A stretch of DNA of 64,000 bases from Crossiella sp. SN42 (GCF_023897065.1 NZ_JAMHIV010000019.1:62001-126000); one strand, 5' to 3'; shown: positions 51,287-58,820, counted from the first letter of the stretch. A program made the numbers and translations. Notes: generated by a model from the letters alone, not told the origin.

Positions 51287-52912
51287 ATGAATGATGTCAG
51301 CAGGCGCGGCTTCCTGGCCGGGACCGCGGCCCTGGGCGGGCTGGCGGTCACCTCCGGTGTGGCCTCGGCGGCGCCCGAGGCGGCGGCCGGGGCCGGTCAT
51401 CCGCCGCTGGGCCCGGTGACCGTGCGTCCCGGCGACCCGCGCTACCGGGACTTGCAGATCAAGGGCGTGAACACCCGGTTCCGCCCCGCGCCGGAGGCCT
51501 TCCAGCTGGTCGGCTCGACCGAGCAGGTGGTGCGCGCGGTGCAGGAGGCGGTGCGCGCGGGCAAGCGGATCACCGTGCGCGGCGGCGGCCACTCCTGCGA
51601 GAACTCCGTGGGCGAGGGCGCGCAGGTCATCATCGACCTGTCCCAGTTCAACGACGTGTACTTCGACCAGCGCCGCGGCGCCTTCGCCATCGAGGCGGGC
51701 GCGACCCTGCGCGAGGTGTACAAGACGCTGTACCTGGGCTGGGGCGTGACGCTGCCCGGCGGGGAGTGCGGCGAGGTCGGCGTGGGCGGGCACATCCAGG
51801 GCGGCGGCTACGGCCCGCAGTCCCGGCGGCTGGGCGTGACCGTGGACTACCTGTACGCGGTGGAGGTCGTGGTGGTGGACAAGGACGGCACCGCCCGCGC
51901 GGTGGTGGCCACCCGCGAGCCCGGCGACCCCAACCGCGAGCTGTGGTGGGCGCACACCGGTGGCGGCGGCGGCAACTTCGGCGTGGTCACCCGCTACTGG
52001 ATGCGCGACCCCAAGGCCAAGGGCGACGATCCGACCAAGCTGCTGCCGCGCCCGCCGGCGGAGGTGGTGACCAGCGTGGCGATCTGCGGCTGGAAGGACA
52101 TCGACGAGGACCGCTTCGTCCGGCTGATGCGCAACTACGGCGAGTTCCTGGAGCGCCACAGCGCCCCGGACTCCCCCTACGCCGGCCTGTGGTCGGCGTT
52201 CCTGGTGCCCGGCCCGGTCGAGGGCGCGAACCCGGGCGGCTTCATCATCACCGGCCAGATCGACACCGGGGTGCCGAACGCGGAGAAGCTCCTGGCCGAC
52301 TACTTCGCCGCGGTCACCGCCGGGGTGGACAAGGGCGTGTTCGTCACCCCGCCGGAACGCCAGACCTGGCTGACCAGCGCGCTGTCCTCGGGCACCAACC
52401 AGGAGTCGGGGCGGTACAAGCAGAAGTCGGCCTACCTGCGCAAGCGCTACACCGACGAGCAGGCCCGGATCTCCTACCGGCACATCACCGCGACGAAGGC
52501 CCCCGAGGGCACCACGCCCCCGCCGCTGCTGTGGCTGTTGTCCTTCGGCGGCAAGGTCAACACCGTTGCCCCCTCGGCCACCGCGATGGCGCAGCGGGAC
52601 TCCATCCTCAAGGCCACCTTCATCACCTACTGGCCCGACCCCAAGGACGAGGAGACCGAGATCCGCCGCCTCCGCGAGTACTTCCGCGAGCTCTACGCCG
52701 ACACCGGCGGCGTGCCCGTGCCGAACGCGGCCAACGACGGCTGCTACATCAACTACCCGGACATCGACATGGCCGACCCGGCGTGGAACACCTCCGGCGT
52801 GCCGTGGCACGAGCTGTTCTACAAGGGCAACTACCCCCGGTTGCAGCAGGTCAAGGCGAAGTGGGACCCGAGGAACGTCTTCCACCACACCCTGTCCATC
52901 CGCCTGCCGTGA
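51287..52912 (+). CDS. Tat-exported BBE-type FAD-linked oxidase
   Basis: A 541-residue berberine-bridge-enzyme-like oxidase. A Tat signal is visible at residues 5-28 (SRRGFLAG, then hydrophobic, cleavage near ASAAP). The FAD-binding domain has RGGGHSCEN with H102, and PGGECGEVGVGGH with C161, the two residues used for bicovalent FAD attachment. The C-terminal BBE segment reads YINYPDIDMAD...LFYKGNYPRLQQVKAKWDP. Such enzymes oxidise sugars, alkaloids or tailoring intermediates; the substrate is not evident. GGGGG precedes the ATG by 7 nt, and a 16-bp palindrome lies just upstream. Confidence 0.92.
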   Translation: MNDVSRRGFLAGTAALGGLAVTSGVASAAPEAAAGAGHPPLGPVTVRPGDPRYRDLQIKGVNTRFRPAPEAFQLVGSTEQVVRAVQEAVRAGKRITVRGGGHSCENSVGEGAQVIIDLSQFNDVYFDQRRGAFAIEAGATLREVYKTLYLGWGVTLPGGECGEVGVGGHIQGGGYGPQSRRLGVTVDYLYAVEVVVVDKDGTARAVVATREPGDPNRELWWAHTGGGGGNFGVVTRYWMRDPKAKGDDPTKLLPRPPAEVVTSVAICGWKDIDEDRFVRLMRNYGEFLERHSAPDSPYAGLWSAFLVPGPVEGANPGGFIITGQIDTGVPNAEKLLADYFAAVTAGVDKGVFVTPPERQTWLTSALSSGTNQESGRYKQKSAYLRKRYTDEQARISYRHITATKAPEGTTPPPLLWLLSFGGKVNTVAPSATAMAQRDSILKATFITYWPDPKDEETEIRRLREYFRELYADTGGVPVPNAANDGCYINYPDIDMADPAWNTSGVPWHELFYKGNYPRLQQVKAKWDPRNVFHHTLSIRLP

Positions 52913-52940
52913 CCCGCGGGCACCCTCTGTCCCGGCTAGC

Positions 52941-54002
52941 GTGGGCAAGGTGCACGAGTTCACGCTGGCCCTGCATCGGGCGCTGACCGGATCCGACAAC
53001 GCCTGCTCCTCCCCCTACTCCGTGGCCACCGCGCTCGGCCTGCTCGCCGAGGCCGCGCGGGGGCCCGGACGGGCGGAAATCGTTGCGCTGGTAGGAGATC
53101 CCGCCGAGCTGGCCGCCCGGTTCGGTGAGGCCGGGCAGCTGTGGGCCGGGGAGCTCGCGGTGGCCAACACGCTGTGGGTGGACCGCGAGGTCACGGTGCG
53201 GCCGGAGCTCACCGAGTCCCTGGGCGGCTGGCCGGGGGCCGCGGTGCGCGAGCTGGCGCTGCGGGCCGACCCGGACTCCGCCCGCGGGGTGATCAACGCC
53301 GATGTCGCCGAGACGACCAGGGGGTTGATCGCGGAGGCGGTGCCGCAGGGGGCGATCACCCCGGAGACCGTGGTGGCGCTGGTGAACGCGCTCTACCTCA
53401 AGGTCGGCTGGAACCTGCCGTTCCGGGACGGGGCGACCGAGGACCTGCCCTTCCACGCGCCGGAGGGCACGGTCGCGGTGCCGACGATGAGCCGGGCCGG
53501 GAAGTCCAAGCACGTGGCCGCGGGCGGCTGGCAGTCGGTGGCGCTGCCCGCCGACGGCGGCGTCGAAGCCGTGGTGCTGCTGCCCGACGGCGACCTGGAC
53601 CAGACGCCCCTGGACGCGGCGCTGCTGGCGGAGCTGACCGGGCCTGGGGAGTTCCGGCAGATCGAGCTGTACCTGCCGCGGTTCCGGGTCGAGTCGCGGG
53701 TGGAGCTGGCCGCGCCCCTGGAAAAGCTGGGCGTGCGCACGGTGTTCAGCGAGGACGCCGACCTGGGCGGGCTCACCGCGGAACGGGTCGCGGTCACCGC
53801 GGCGCTGCACCAGGCGGTCCTGGAGGTCGACGAGAACGGCCTGGAAGGCGCGGCGGTGACCGCGATGATGGTGGGGACGGTGTCCCTGGAGCTGGAACCC
53901 CCGCCGCCACTGGAGATCCGGGTGGACCGGCCGTTCCTGTTCCTGGTGCGGCACCAGGGCACCGGCGCGCCGTACTTCCTGGCCAGGGTGGTCCGGCCGT
54001 GA
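52941..54002 (+). CDS. Serpin-family protein
   Basis: A 353-residue serpin without a signal peptide, so probably cytoplasmic. Typical elements are the N-terminal FTLALHRAL...CSSPYSVATALGLLAEAARG, the central LVNALYLKVGWNLPF and VPTMSRAG, and the C-terminal RVDRPFLFLVRH. The reactive-loop hinge reads DENGLEGAAVTAMM; relative to the inhibitory consensus EEGTEAAAATA it has Leu at P14, Gly at P12 and Val at P9, so inhibition is uncertain. GTG at 52941 or 52950 are both possible and neither has a strong Shine-Dalgarno. It is translationally coupled to a small unknown gene. Confidence 0.87.
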   Translation: MGKVHEFTLALHRALTGSDNACSSPYSVATALGLLAEAARGPGRAEIVALVGDPAELAARFGEAGQLWAGELAVANTLWVDREVTVRPELTESLGGWPGAAVRELALRADPDSARGVINADVAETTRGLIAEAVPQGAITPETVVALVNALYLKVGWNLPFRDGATEDLPFHAPEGTVAVPTMSRAGKSKHVAAGGWQSVALPADGGVEAVVLLPDGDLDQTPLDAALLAELTGPGEFRQIELYLPRFRVESRVELAAPLEKLGVRTVFSEDADLGGLTAERVAVTAALHQAVLEVDENGLEGAAVTAMMVGTVSLELEPPPPLEIRVDRPFLFLVRHQGTGAPYFLARVVRP

Positions 54003-54310
54003 CCGAGATCGACCCGGAGGTCAAACGCCGGGCCTGCGTCGCGCTGGCCCGGCACGCCAGCCGGGCCGCGCCGCTGGGCTGGTCCACCGACACCGCGGAC
54101 AGCTTCGCCGGCTGGCACTTCTCGCCGTATGAGGAGTGGCTGCTGGTGCACACCTCCGGCGGCTGGGGCGGGCCGGTGCAGTACCTGGTGCGCGAGGACA
54201 CCGTGTTCGTCTTCAGCCTGGCCGAGCACTCCTACGAGTCCGCGCTGGCCGCCGCGCGGGCGCACTACGACCGCCCGGCCCGGCGCTGGTGGCGGTTCGG
54301 GCGGAGCTGA
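53999..54310 (+). CDS. Hypothetical protein coupled to the serpin gene
   Basis: A 103-residue unknown protein whose GTG overlaps the serpin stop (GTGA at 53999-54002). It has a helical N terminus (EIDPEVKRRACVALARHAS), a Trp-rich middle (GWHFSPYEEWLLVHTSGGWGGPVQYLV) and a C-terminal AEHSYESALAAARAHYDRPARRWWRFG. No signal or membrane helix. The close coupling suggests that it works with the serpin, but no function can be assigned. Confidence 0.7.
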   Translation: MTEIDPEVKRRACVALARHASRAAPLGWSTDTADSFAGWHFSPYEEWLLVHTSGGWGGPVQYLVREDTVFVFSLAEHSYESALAAARAHYDRPARRWWRFGRS

Positions 54311-54430
54311 CCGCGCGCACGGGCAAGGCGGCATCAGGAAAAGCGAAGTCCGGGGGAATCGGTGAACCCCGGAAACGGCGGCACGCTACGTTGAAACGTC
54401 CACCGTCACGAAGCCCCGCCGGGAGTACAC

Positions 54431-55309
54431 GTGCCGCGAGTAGCGGTGATCGGCTACGCCAGTGTCGACCACGCCATGGAGACCGACCCGTTCCTGGCCG
54501 CGACCGGCACCACCCTGGTCCGCCGCCGCCTGTCCCACCCCTGGCCCCACCTGGGCGGCATCACCTACGCCGCCGAGGGCCTGACCAACGCGGGCCACGA
54601 CGTCCGCGCGGTCACCTGGGTAGGCCAGGACACCTTCGGCGCGGCCTACACCGAACGGCTCGCCGCCTGGGGCGTGGACGTCTCCGGCGTGGACCAGAGC
54701 GGCGACCGCACCCCGTCGAACTTCCTGTTCTACGCCCCCGACGAACAGGTCGTCACCGTCTACGACCCCGGCGAACCGGTCCCCGACTCCCTGACCGAAA
54801 CCCAGCGCGCGGTCATCGCCGACAGCGACTGGGTCTGCCTCCTCGTCGGCCCCCGCCCGGTGACGGCCGAGGTCCTGGACCTGCTCCGCCCAGAACAACA
54901 CCTGGCCTGGACCGTCAAGGACGACCCGGACGCCTACCCCGGCGGCCTGGTCCACCGCCTGTTGTCCCGAGCCTCGGTGCTGACCTTCTCCACCAGGGAA
55001 AGACTGTTCCTGGAACGCGCGGTCGCCCCCCGCCCGTTACGCGACCGCACCAGACCCCAGTCCCTGCGCGCGGAAACCCAGGGACCCGCGGGCGCGCAGT
55101 TCTGGCACAACGGCACCTCGGGCGCGGTGGGGGCGACGGCGATCGAGGCGGTGGACACGACGGGTGCGGGGGATGTGTTCTTCGCGGCGGCGGTGGCGAG
55201 CATGATCGAGTCACCGGCGGAGCCCCGGCTGGCGACGGAGGCGGGGGTGGCGGCGGCGACTGCGTTGTTGCGGTGCCGGAAGGATTCGACGGAGGGGAAG
55301 GTCTGCTGA
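54431..55309 (+). CDS. PfkB-family carbohydrate kinase
   Basis: A 292-residue ribokinase-fold sugar/nucleoside kinase. The N-terminal PfkB pattern VAVIGYASVDHAME and LGGITYAAEGLTNAGHDVRAVTWVGQD is present, and the catalytic/anion-hole motif DTTGAGDVFFAA lies near residue 243. GTG at 54431 follows a short AT-rich leader. The substrate is unknown; there is no sugar transporter beside it. The codon style changes at its 3' end into the G-skewed tract. Confidence 0.86.
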   Translation: MPRVAVIGYASVDHAMETDPFLAATGTTLVRRRLSHPWPHLGGITYAAEGLTNAGHDVRAVTWVGQDTFGAAYTERLAAWGVDVSGVDQSGDRTPSNFLFYAPDEQVVTVYDPGEPVPDSLTETQRAVIADSDWVCLLVGPRPVTAEVLDLLRPEQHLAWTVKDDPDAYPGGLVHRLLSRASVLTFSTRERLFLERAVAPRPLRDRTRPQSLRAETQGPAGAQFWHNGTSGAVGATAIEAVDTTGAGDVFFAAAVASMIESPAEPRLATEAGVAAATALLRCRKDSTEGKVC

Positions 55310-55626
55310 GCGGGGGCTCGCCGGGGGGCGGGTGTGCGGGCAGAGGGTGTGGGGGCGGGTGCGCGGCGGGCGGGCTCGTGAGCGGGCGGCAGGTTCGCTG
55401 GGCGTGCGGCTGGCTGGGCGGCTGCCTTGGGGCGCATGCGGTGGGGTGGGTTTGCAGGCGAGGGGGGCGGCGGCGGGTGTGGACCAGTCGGGCGGCGGGC
55501 TCGCGGGTGGTGGCGGGCTCGCGGGCGGTTCGCGCTGGGGCTGGCAGCGGGTAGGCGAGGCTTGCGGATCGCGGCGGGTTAGTCTCGGTTTGCGGCGATC
55601 GGTCAGGCCCGGTCACGCTCCAGGAG
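55310..55626. repeat. G-skewed low-complexity tract after the kinase gene
   Basis: About 320 bases with a strongly G-rich + strand (GGGCGGG, GCGGGCT, GGTTTGC words). Open frames on both strands have no codon signal or start. No RNA or protein gene is supported. It runs directly into the 74-bp repeat copy B. Confidence 0.55.
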
Positions 55627-55700
55627 CCGAAGATCAAGACGGAAAGCAACCTTTTCGGCTTGAAAAGCGTTCCGCAGAGGAAGCGGAGGCGCGGGCGGGG
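55627..55700 (-). repeat. 74-bp repeat, copy B (inverted copy of 32586-32659)
   Basis: Exact reverse complement of 32586-32659 over 74 bp, with the same GAAAAG/CTTTTC hairpin. Flanks differ except that in the shared orientation both copies are preceded by a C-skewed repetitive tract. The exact identity in otherwise fast-evolving DNA implies recent copying or constraint. Confidence 0.85.
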
Positions 55701-55876
55701 GAAACAGCGGGCCAGCGCGGGCGAGCCTGAGCGAGTACGGATCGGGCCGGCCGGGGTTCGCCCTGGTCAGAGAGGCCGGACGGCAGGACTCGGAGCGTCG
55801 CGGGTCGGCTCGGAGCGGCGCAGCTGGGTTCAGGGCGTCGCGGCTGGGCTCGGAGTGGCGTGGGTCGGCAGCGCGC

Positions 55877-55932
55877 GGGTGGCTGGGCTCGGGTGGCTGG
55901 GCTCGGGTGGCTGGGCTCGGGTGGCTGGGCTC
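55877..55932 (+). repeat. 14-bp tandem repeat, four perfect copies
   Basis: Four identical 14-bp units GGGTGGCTGGGCTC in direct tandem. Confidence 0.92.
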
Positions 55933-55945
55933 GGAGCGACGGGCA

Positions 55946-55980
55946 CGGCACGGCACGGCACGGCACGGCACGGCACGGCA
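55946..55980 (+). repeat. CGGCA pentanucleotide repeat, seven copies
   Basis: Seven perfect CGGCA units, flanked by degenerate ones (GGGCA before, CGGGCA after). Not a multiple of three, so it would frameshift any frame on copy-number change. Confidence 0.92.
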
Positions 55981-56090
55981 CGGGCAGCCTGGCATGGTCG
56001 GGCAGGGGATGTTTCGGGGCGGCTGGGCGTGGCGCGCGGGCGGTCCGGGGTGCGGCGGGGCGGGGCGGGCGGCGCGCATAGGCTCGGTGG

Positions 56091-56492
56091 GTGAGTGTTG
56101 ATCTGGTGGGCCGGGGCCAGGAGTTCGTGGAGTTCTGGACGGAGCGGCGGCTTGCCTCGCTCACGTCGGTGCGGCCGGATGGGCGGCCGCACGTGGTGCC
56201 GGTCGGGGTGACCGTGGACTTCGAGCGTGGACTTGCCCGGGTGATCACCCGCCGGCACTCGGTGAAGGCGCGGCTGGTGGCCGGCGCTGGGGTGACGGGG
56301 CTGGCGGTGGCGGTGTGCCAGTTCGAGGGGGCGCACTGGTCGACGCTGGAGGGGCGGGCCGTGCTGCGGGATGACGCCGAGTCCGTGGCGGTGGCGGTGG
56401 CGCGGTATGCGCGGCGGTATCGGCAGCCCAAGGAGAGTCCGGAGCGGGTGGTGTTGGAGATCGTGGTGGAGCGGGTGCTCGGGAATCGCTAG
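56091..56492 (+). CDS. PPOX-class F420-dependent enzyme (pyridoxamine oxidase fold)
   Basis: A 133-residue split-barrel flavin/F420-binding protein. The signature LASLTSVRPDGRPHVVPVGVTVDFE near residue 20 (core quoted) and VAVCQFEGAHWSTLEGRAVL near 72 match the TIGR03618-type F420 family of actinobacteria. It probably reduces an unknown substrate with F420H2 in the cytoplasm. GTG at 56091; the region before it is the G-skewed repeat tract. Confidence 0.85.
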   Translation: MSVDLVGRGQEFVEFWTERRLASLTSVRPDGRPHVVPVGVTVDFERGLARVITRRHSVKARLVAGAGVTGLAVAVCQFEGAHWSTLEGRAVLRDDAESVAVAVARYARRYRQPKESPERVVLEIVVERVLGNR

Positions 56493-56894
56493 GCCAGGGG
56501 CTTGGCGGGGGGTTTTGCTGGGGAGCGCGGGTTTCGCTGGGGTTCGCGAGGGGCTTCGCGGGGGCGCGGGCTTCGTCGGAGGCGCCTGAGAGCGCGTGGC
56601 TGGGGCCGCCAGGGGTTTTGGTGGCGGGCGGGGTTTTGCCGGGATGCGGCGGGTGCGTTGCCGGGGTGGCCGGAGGTGCCGCCAGGGCGCGTGAGGTCGT
56701 CCGGGGCGCGGAGGTTGCCAGGACGCGGAGGTTGCCAGGGCGCGGAGGTTGCCAGGACGCGGAGGTTGCCGAGGCGCGAGGCTTCGCCGGGGCGCGGGGG
56801 TTGCCGGGGTGCGAGGCTTCGCCCGGGGGCGCGGCTTTGCCAGAGCGCGCTGGGGGCGGGCTGGGTGGCGTGGGGGTTTGGCTGGGCGGTGGGG
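56493..56894. repeat. G-skewed tract with 17-bp tandem repeat
   Basis: About 400 bases between the convergent PPOX and GNAT genes. The + strand is G-rich with recurring GGCTTCGC and GGGGTTTTG words and a 17-bp tandem repeat (56705-56770). No gene or RNA is supported; there is no clean terminator hairpin either. Confidence 0.6.
56705..56770 (+). repeat. 17-bp tandem repeat, four copies
   Basis: Four copies of GRCGCGGAGGTTGCCAG (R = A or G), the last slightly truncated, in direct tandem. Confidence 0.88.
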
Positions 56895-57380
56895 TTACGT
56901 GCGGGTTTGGTTGTGGGGTTTTTCCAGGATTGTGAGCGGGATGCCTGCGCGGTCTGGGCGTTCGGCTACTCGGGTGTAGCCGTGGCGTTCGTACAGGGAG
57001 ATGGTCGCGGTGCTGGCGGTGCCGGTGGCTAGCCAGAGGGTGCGGACTGTGGGTGGGGTGGTTTGTTCCAGGGTGGTGAGGAGGCTGGTGCCTATGCCTT
57101 CGCCTTGGCGGTCGGGGGCTACGGCCAGGCGGGCGATCTCCATTCGGTCGCCGGTGATCAGGCCGCGGATGGCGCCGATGAGGCGGGGGCCGGACCAGGC
57201 GCCCAGGGTGGGGGTGTGGGGGTCGGTGATGAGGGACTGGAGTTGGGGCAGCGTGTCGGTCAGTGGGGGGATGAAGGGTTCTCGGTAGCGCTGGGCCTCG
57301 GGGACGAACGCCGCGTACTGCAGGGTGAGGAGTTCGCCTGCGTGGTTGGGGTGCAGGGGGGCGATGTGGAACTTGGTCAT
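56895..57380 (-). CDS. GNAT N-acetyltransferase coupled to DUF4262 gene
   Basis: A 161-residue GNAT. The acetyl-CoA-binding region is IARLAVAPDRQGEGIGTSLLTTLEQ (near residue 100; core RLAVAPDRQGEGIGTSLL) and the C-terminal ISLYERHGYTRVAERPD near 133 is typical. Substrate unknown. Its ATG overlaps the stop of the DUF4262 gene (ATGA at 57377-57380), so it belongs to the same transcript and falls under the LexA box upstream of that gene. Confidence 0.9.
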   Translation of the reverse strand: MTKFHIAPLHPNHAGELLTLQYAAFVPEAQRYREPFIPPLTDTLPQLQSLITDPHTPTLGAWSGPRLIGAIRGLITGDRMEIARLAVAPDRQGEGIGTSLLTTLEQTTPPTVRTLWLATGTASTATISLYERHGYTRVAERPDRAGIPLTILEKPHNQTRT

Positions 57381-57904
57381 GGGCCGTTCACGCCGGGGAG
57401 CCAGCTTTCGGGGGCGCCGCTGGCGGTGAGGACGGGCTGGGCTCGGCGGAAGCGGTAGCAGCCGGTCTGCCAGGGCCAGGCGTGGTCGTGTTTGGGCCAC
57501 AGCAGTTGCAGGGCAGGGAAGTCGGCGTCGGGGTAGAGGGCGCCGGCGGAGGTCAGCCAGTCCGGGTAGTGCTGGTGGGCGACCTGTTCGAACGTCACCT
57601 GGTAGCCGTCGATGAAGCCGTCGTAGCGGTAGCCGGGGGCGAAGCGCTCCCCCGCCGCGGTGCGTTCGGCGTACTGGCGGACCAGGTCCCGGCCGTGGTG
57701 GTCCGGGGCGCCGATGACGATGACCTCTGGGGTGCGGCGCAGGGCCCACAGGCCGAGGGTGTAGTGGCAGCCGGGGACGCGCAGGCCGGTCAGCTGGTCG
57801 TGGTCAGCGGCTACCGCGATCGTGGCATAGTCGTGTTCGGCGACGTGTTTCAGCAGGTCGCGGCGGATGTCTTCCGCAGTGGCGCCGTTGCACATGTCGC
57901 ACAT
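57377..57904 (-). CDS. DUF4262 protein under a LexA box
   Basis: A 175-residue DUF4262 protein. It starts with an unusual cysteine pair motif (MCDMCNGA), followed by the family blocks YTLGLWALRRTPEVIVIGAP, YDGFIDGYQVTFEQV and ALQLLWPKHDHAWPW. It ends ESWLPGVNGP, as does its upstream paralogue (ESWTSGADGP). ATG at 57904 has GGGAGG about 8 nt upstream. A perfect-core SOS box lies 24 nt upstream in the gap between the two paralogues, so damage induction is predicted. The biochemical function of DUF4262 is not known. Confidence 0.88.
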   Translation of the reverse strand: MCDMCNGATAEDIRRDLLKHVAEHDYATIAVAADHDQLTGLRVPGCHYTLGLWALRRTPEVIVIGAPDHHGRDLVRQYAERTAAGERFAPGYRYDGFIDGYQVTFEQVAHQHYPDWLTSAGALYPDADFPALQLLWPKHDHAWPWQTGCYRFRRAQPVLTASGAPESWLPGVNGP

Positions 57905-57928
57905 GGTCCTGCCCTCCCGGTGGCTCGT

Positions 57929-57944
57929 TCGAACATATGTTCGC
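57929..57944 (-). promoter_or_regulatory. LexA (SOS) box before the DUF4262-GNAT operon
   Basis: TCGAACATATGTTCGC: the core CGAACATATGTTCG (57930-57943) is a perfect palindrome and 11 of the 12 fixed consensus positions match. It even has the same ATAT spacer as the radical SAM box at 22426. It lies in the 55-bp gap between the two DUF4262 genes. Confidence 0.85.
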
Positions 57945-57959
57945 ACGAGGGGGCGACAG

Positions 57960-58466
57960 TCAGGGACCGTCCGCGCCGGAGGTCCAACTTTCGGGGTATC
58001 CCGAGTCGGTGAGCACCGGCTGCCACTCGAAGAAGCCGGCCGGGGCGTCCTCCTGCCACGGCCAGTGGCCCTCGGGGGTGGTGACGATGATCTGCATCGC
58101 CGGGAAGTTGCCCTGGGGGTGGAAGAGGAAGACGAAGCCGAAGAACTCCGGGTAGTAGCCCAGGTGCACCTTCTCGAAGGTGACCAGGCAGCCGGGGAGG
58201 AAGTCGTTGTAGACCTTGCCCAGCGGGAAGCGCTCGCCGCGGGAGATACGGTCGACGTAGACGCCGATGACGTGGGTGGCCGCCTCCTCCGGCAGGCCGA
58301 TGACGACGGCCTCGGGGGCGCCGAAGCGGCGCCAGGCGCCGACGGAGAGGGCGAAGTTGGCCGCGCCCTCTTCCTCGGGGATGTGGACCACGGCGGCGCC
58401 GTGTTGTTCGGCGCTGGCGAGGAGTTCGCGGCGGAGCTGGTCGTCGGCGGTTTCCAGGGGCGGCAT
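57960..58466 (-). CDS. DUF4262 protein, upstream paralogue
   Basis: A 168-residue DUF4262 protein lacking the N-terminal cysteines of its neighbour. Shared blocks are FALSVGAWRRFGAPEAVVIGLP, YNDFLPGCLVTFEKVHLGYYPE and MQIIVTTPEGHWPW, and the C-terminal ESWTSGADGP. It lies 55 nt upstream of the LexA box and the second copy, so the pair arose by tandem duplication and the box appears to serve the downstream copy. Function unknown. Confidence 0.87.
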   Translation of the reverse strand: MPPLETADDQLRRELLASAEQHGAAVVHIPEEEGAANFALSVGAWRRFGAPEAVVIGLPEEAATHVIGVYVDRISRGERFPLGKVYNDFLPGCLVTFEKVHLGYYPEFFGFVFLFHPQGNFPAMQIIVTTPEGHWPWQEDAPAGFFEWQPVLTDSGYPESWTSGADGP

Positions 58467-58581
58467 GGCGGTAATTGTGCCTGCGGGGTGGGGGTGCGGG
58501 TGGGGTGGGTTGTTGGGCCGTTTGGCCTAATTTGGGCCGCTGGGTCGTTGGTTGCTGGGTCGCTGGGGAGACGCTGGTTGG

Positions 58582-58717
58582 CGGTGGATTGTGTGATTTG
58601 GTTTGGGGCCCCTAGGCCATCCCGGATTGGGCTGAAGGGGCAGGCGGTGTGGCCTGCCCAATCGCTGGGCTAGCTTATGGGATGGCCTCCCCCCAAACAA
58701 AATCACACAATCCACCG
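58582..58717. mobile_element. Palindromic MITE-like element before yebC
   Basis: A 136-bp element with long near-perfect terminal inverted repeats: 58582-58623 against 58679-58717, sharing blocks such as AAATCACACAATCCACCG and GGGATGGCCT. The centre has its own GGCAGGC/GCCTGCC stem. It can fold into one cruciform or long hairpin and encodes nothing. The surrounding 58467-58820 gap holds no gene. It could be a MITE, a REP-like element or a structured RNA. Confidence 0.6.
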
Positions 58718-58820
58718 TCGCTTTGGTGGGGAGCTGCTGGTCGCGGCCACCGTTGGGGGTGGGTTGACGGGGGCGGATTGGGTTGAGCGGGGGGTTCTGC
58801 GTTTGATTGGGGCGTATTAG

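Larger units (their letters stand above)
55701..56090. repeat. G-skewed tract with 14-bp and 5-bp tandem repeats
   Basis: About 390 bases, G-rich on the + strand, between 74-bp copy B and the PPOX gene. It contains four perfect copies of a 14-bp unit GGGTGGCTGGGCTC (55877-55932) and seven copies of CGGCA (55946-55980). Several frames stay open across it, but the frames follow the repeats and not codon bias. Confidence 0.7.

Noticed and set aside
55877-55980. Possible CRISPR array
   Set aside because: Units are 14 and 5 bp in direct tandem with no spacers and no cas genes.
55660-56094. Open frame starting in 74-bp copy B and running through the tandem repeats
   Set aside because: Composition is dictated by the 14-bp and 5-bp repeats; no Shine-Dalgarno or third-position bias.
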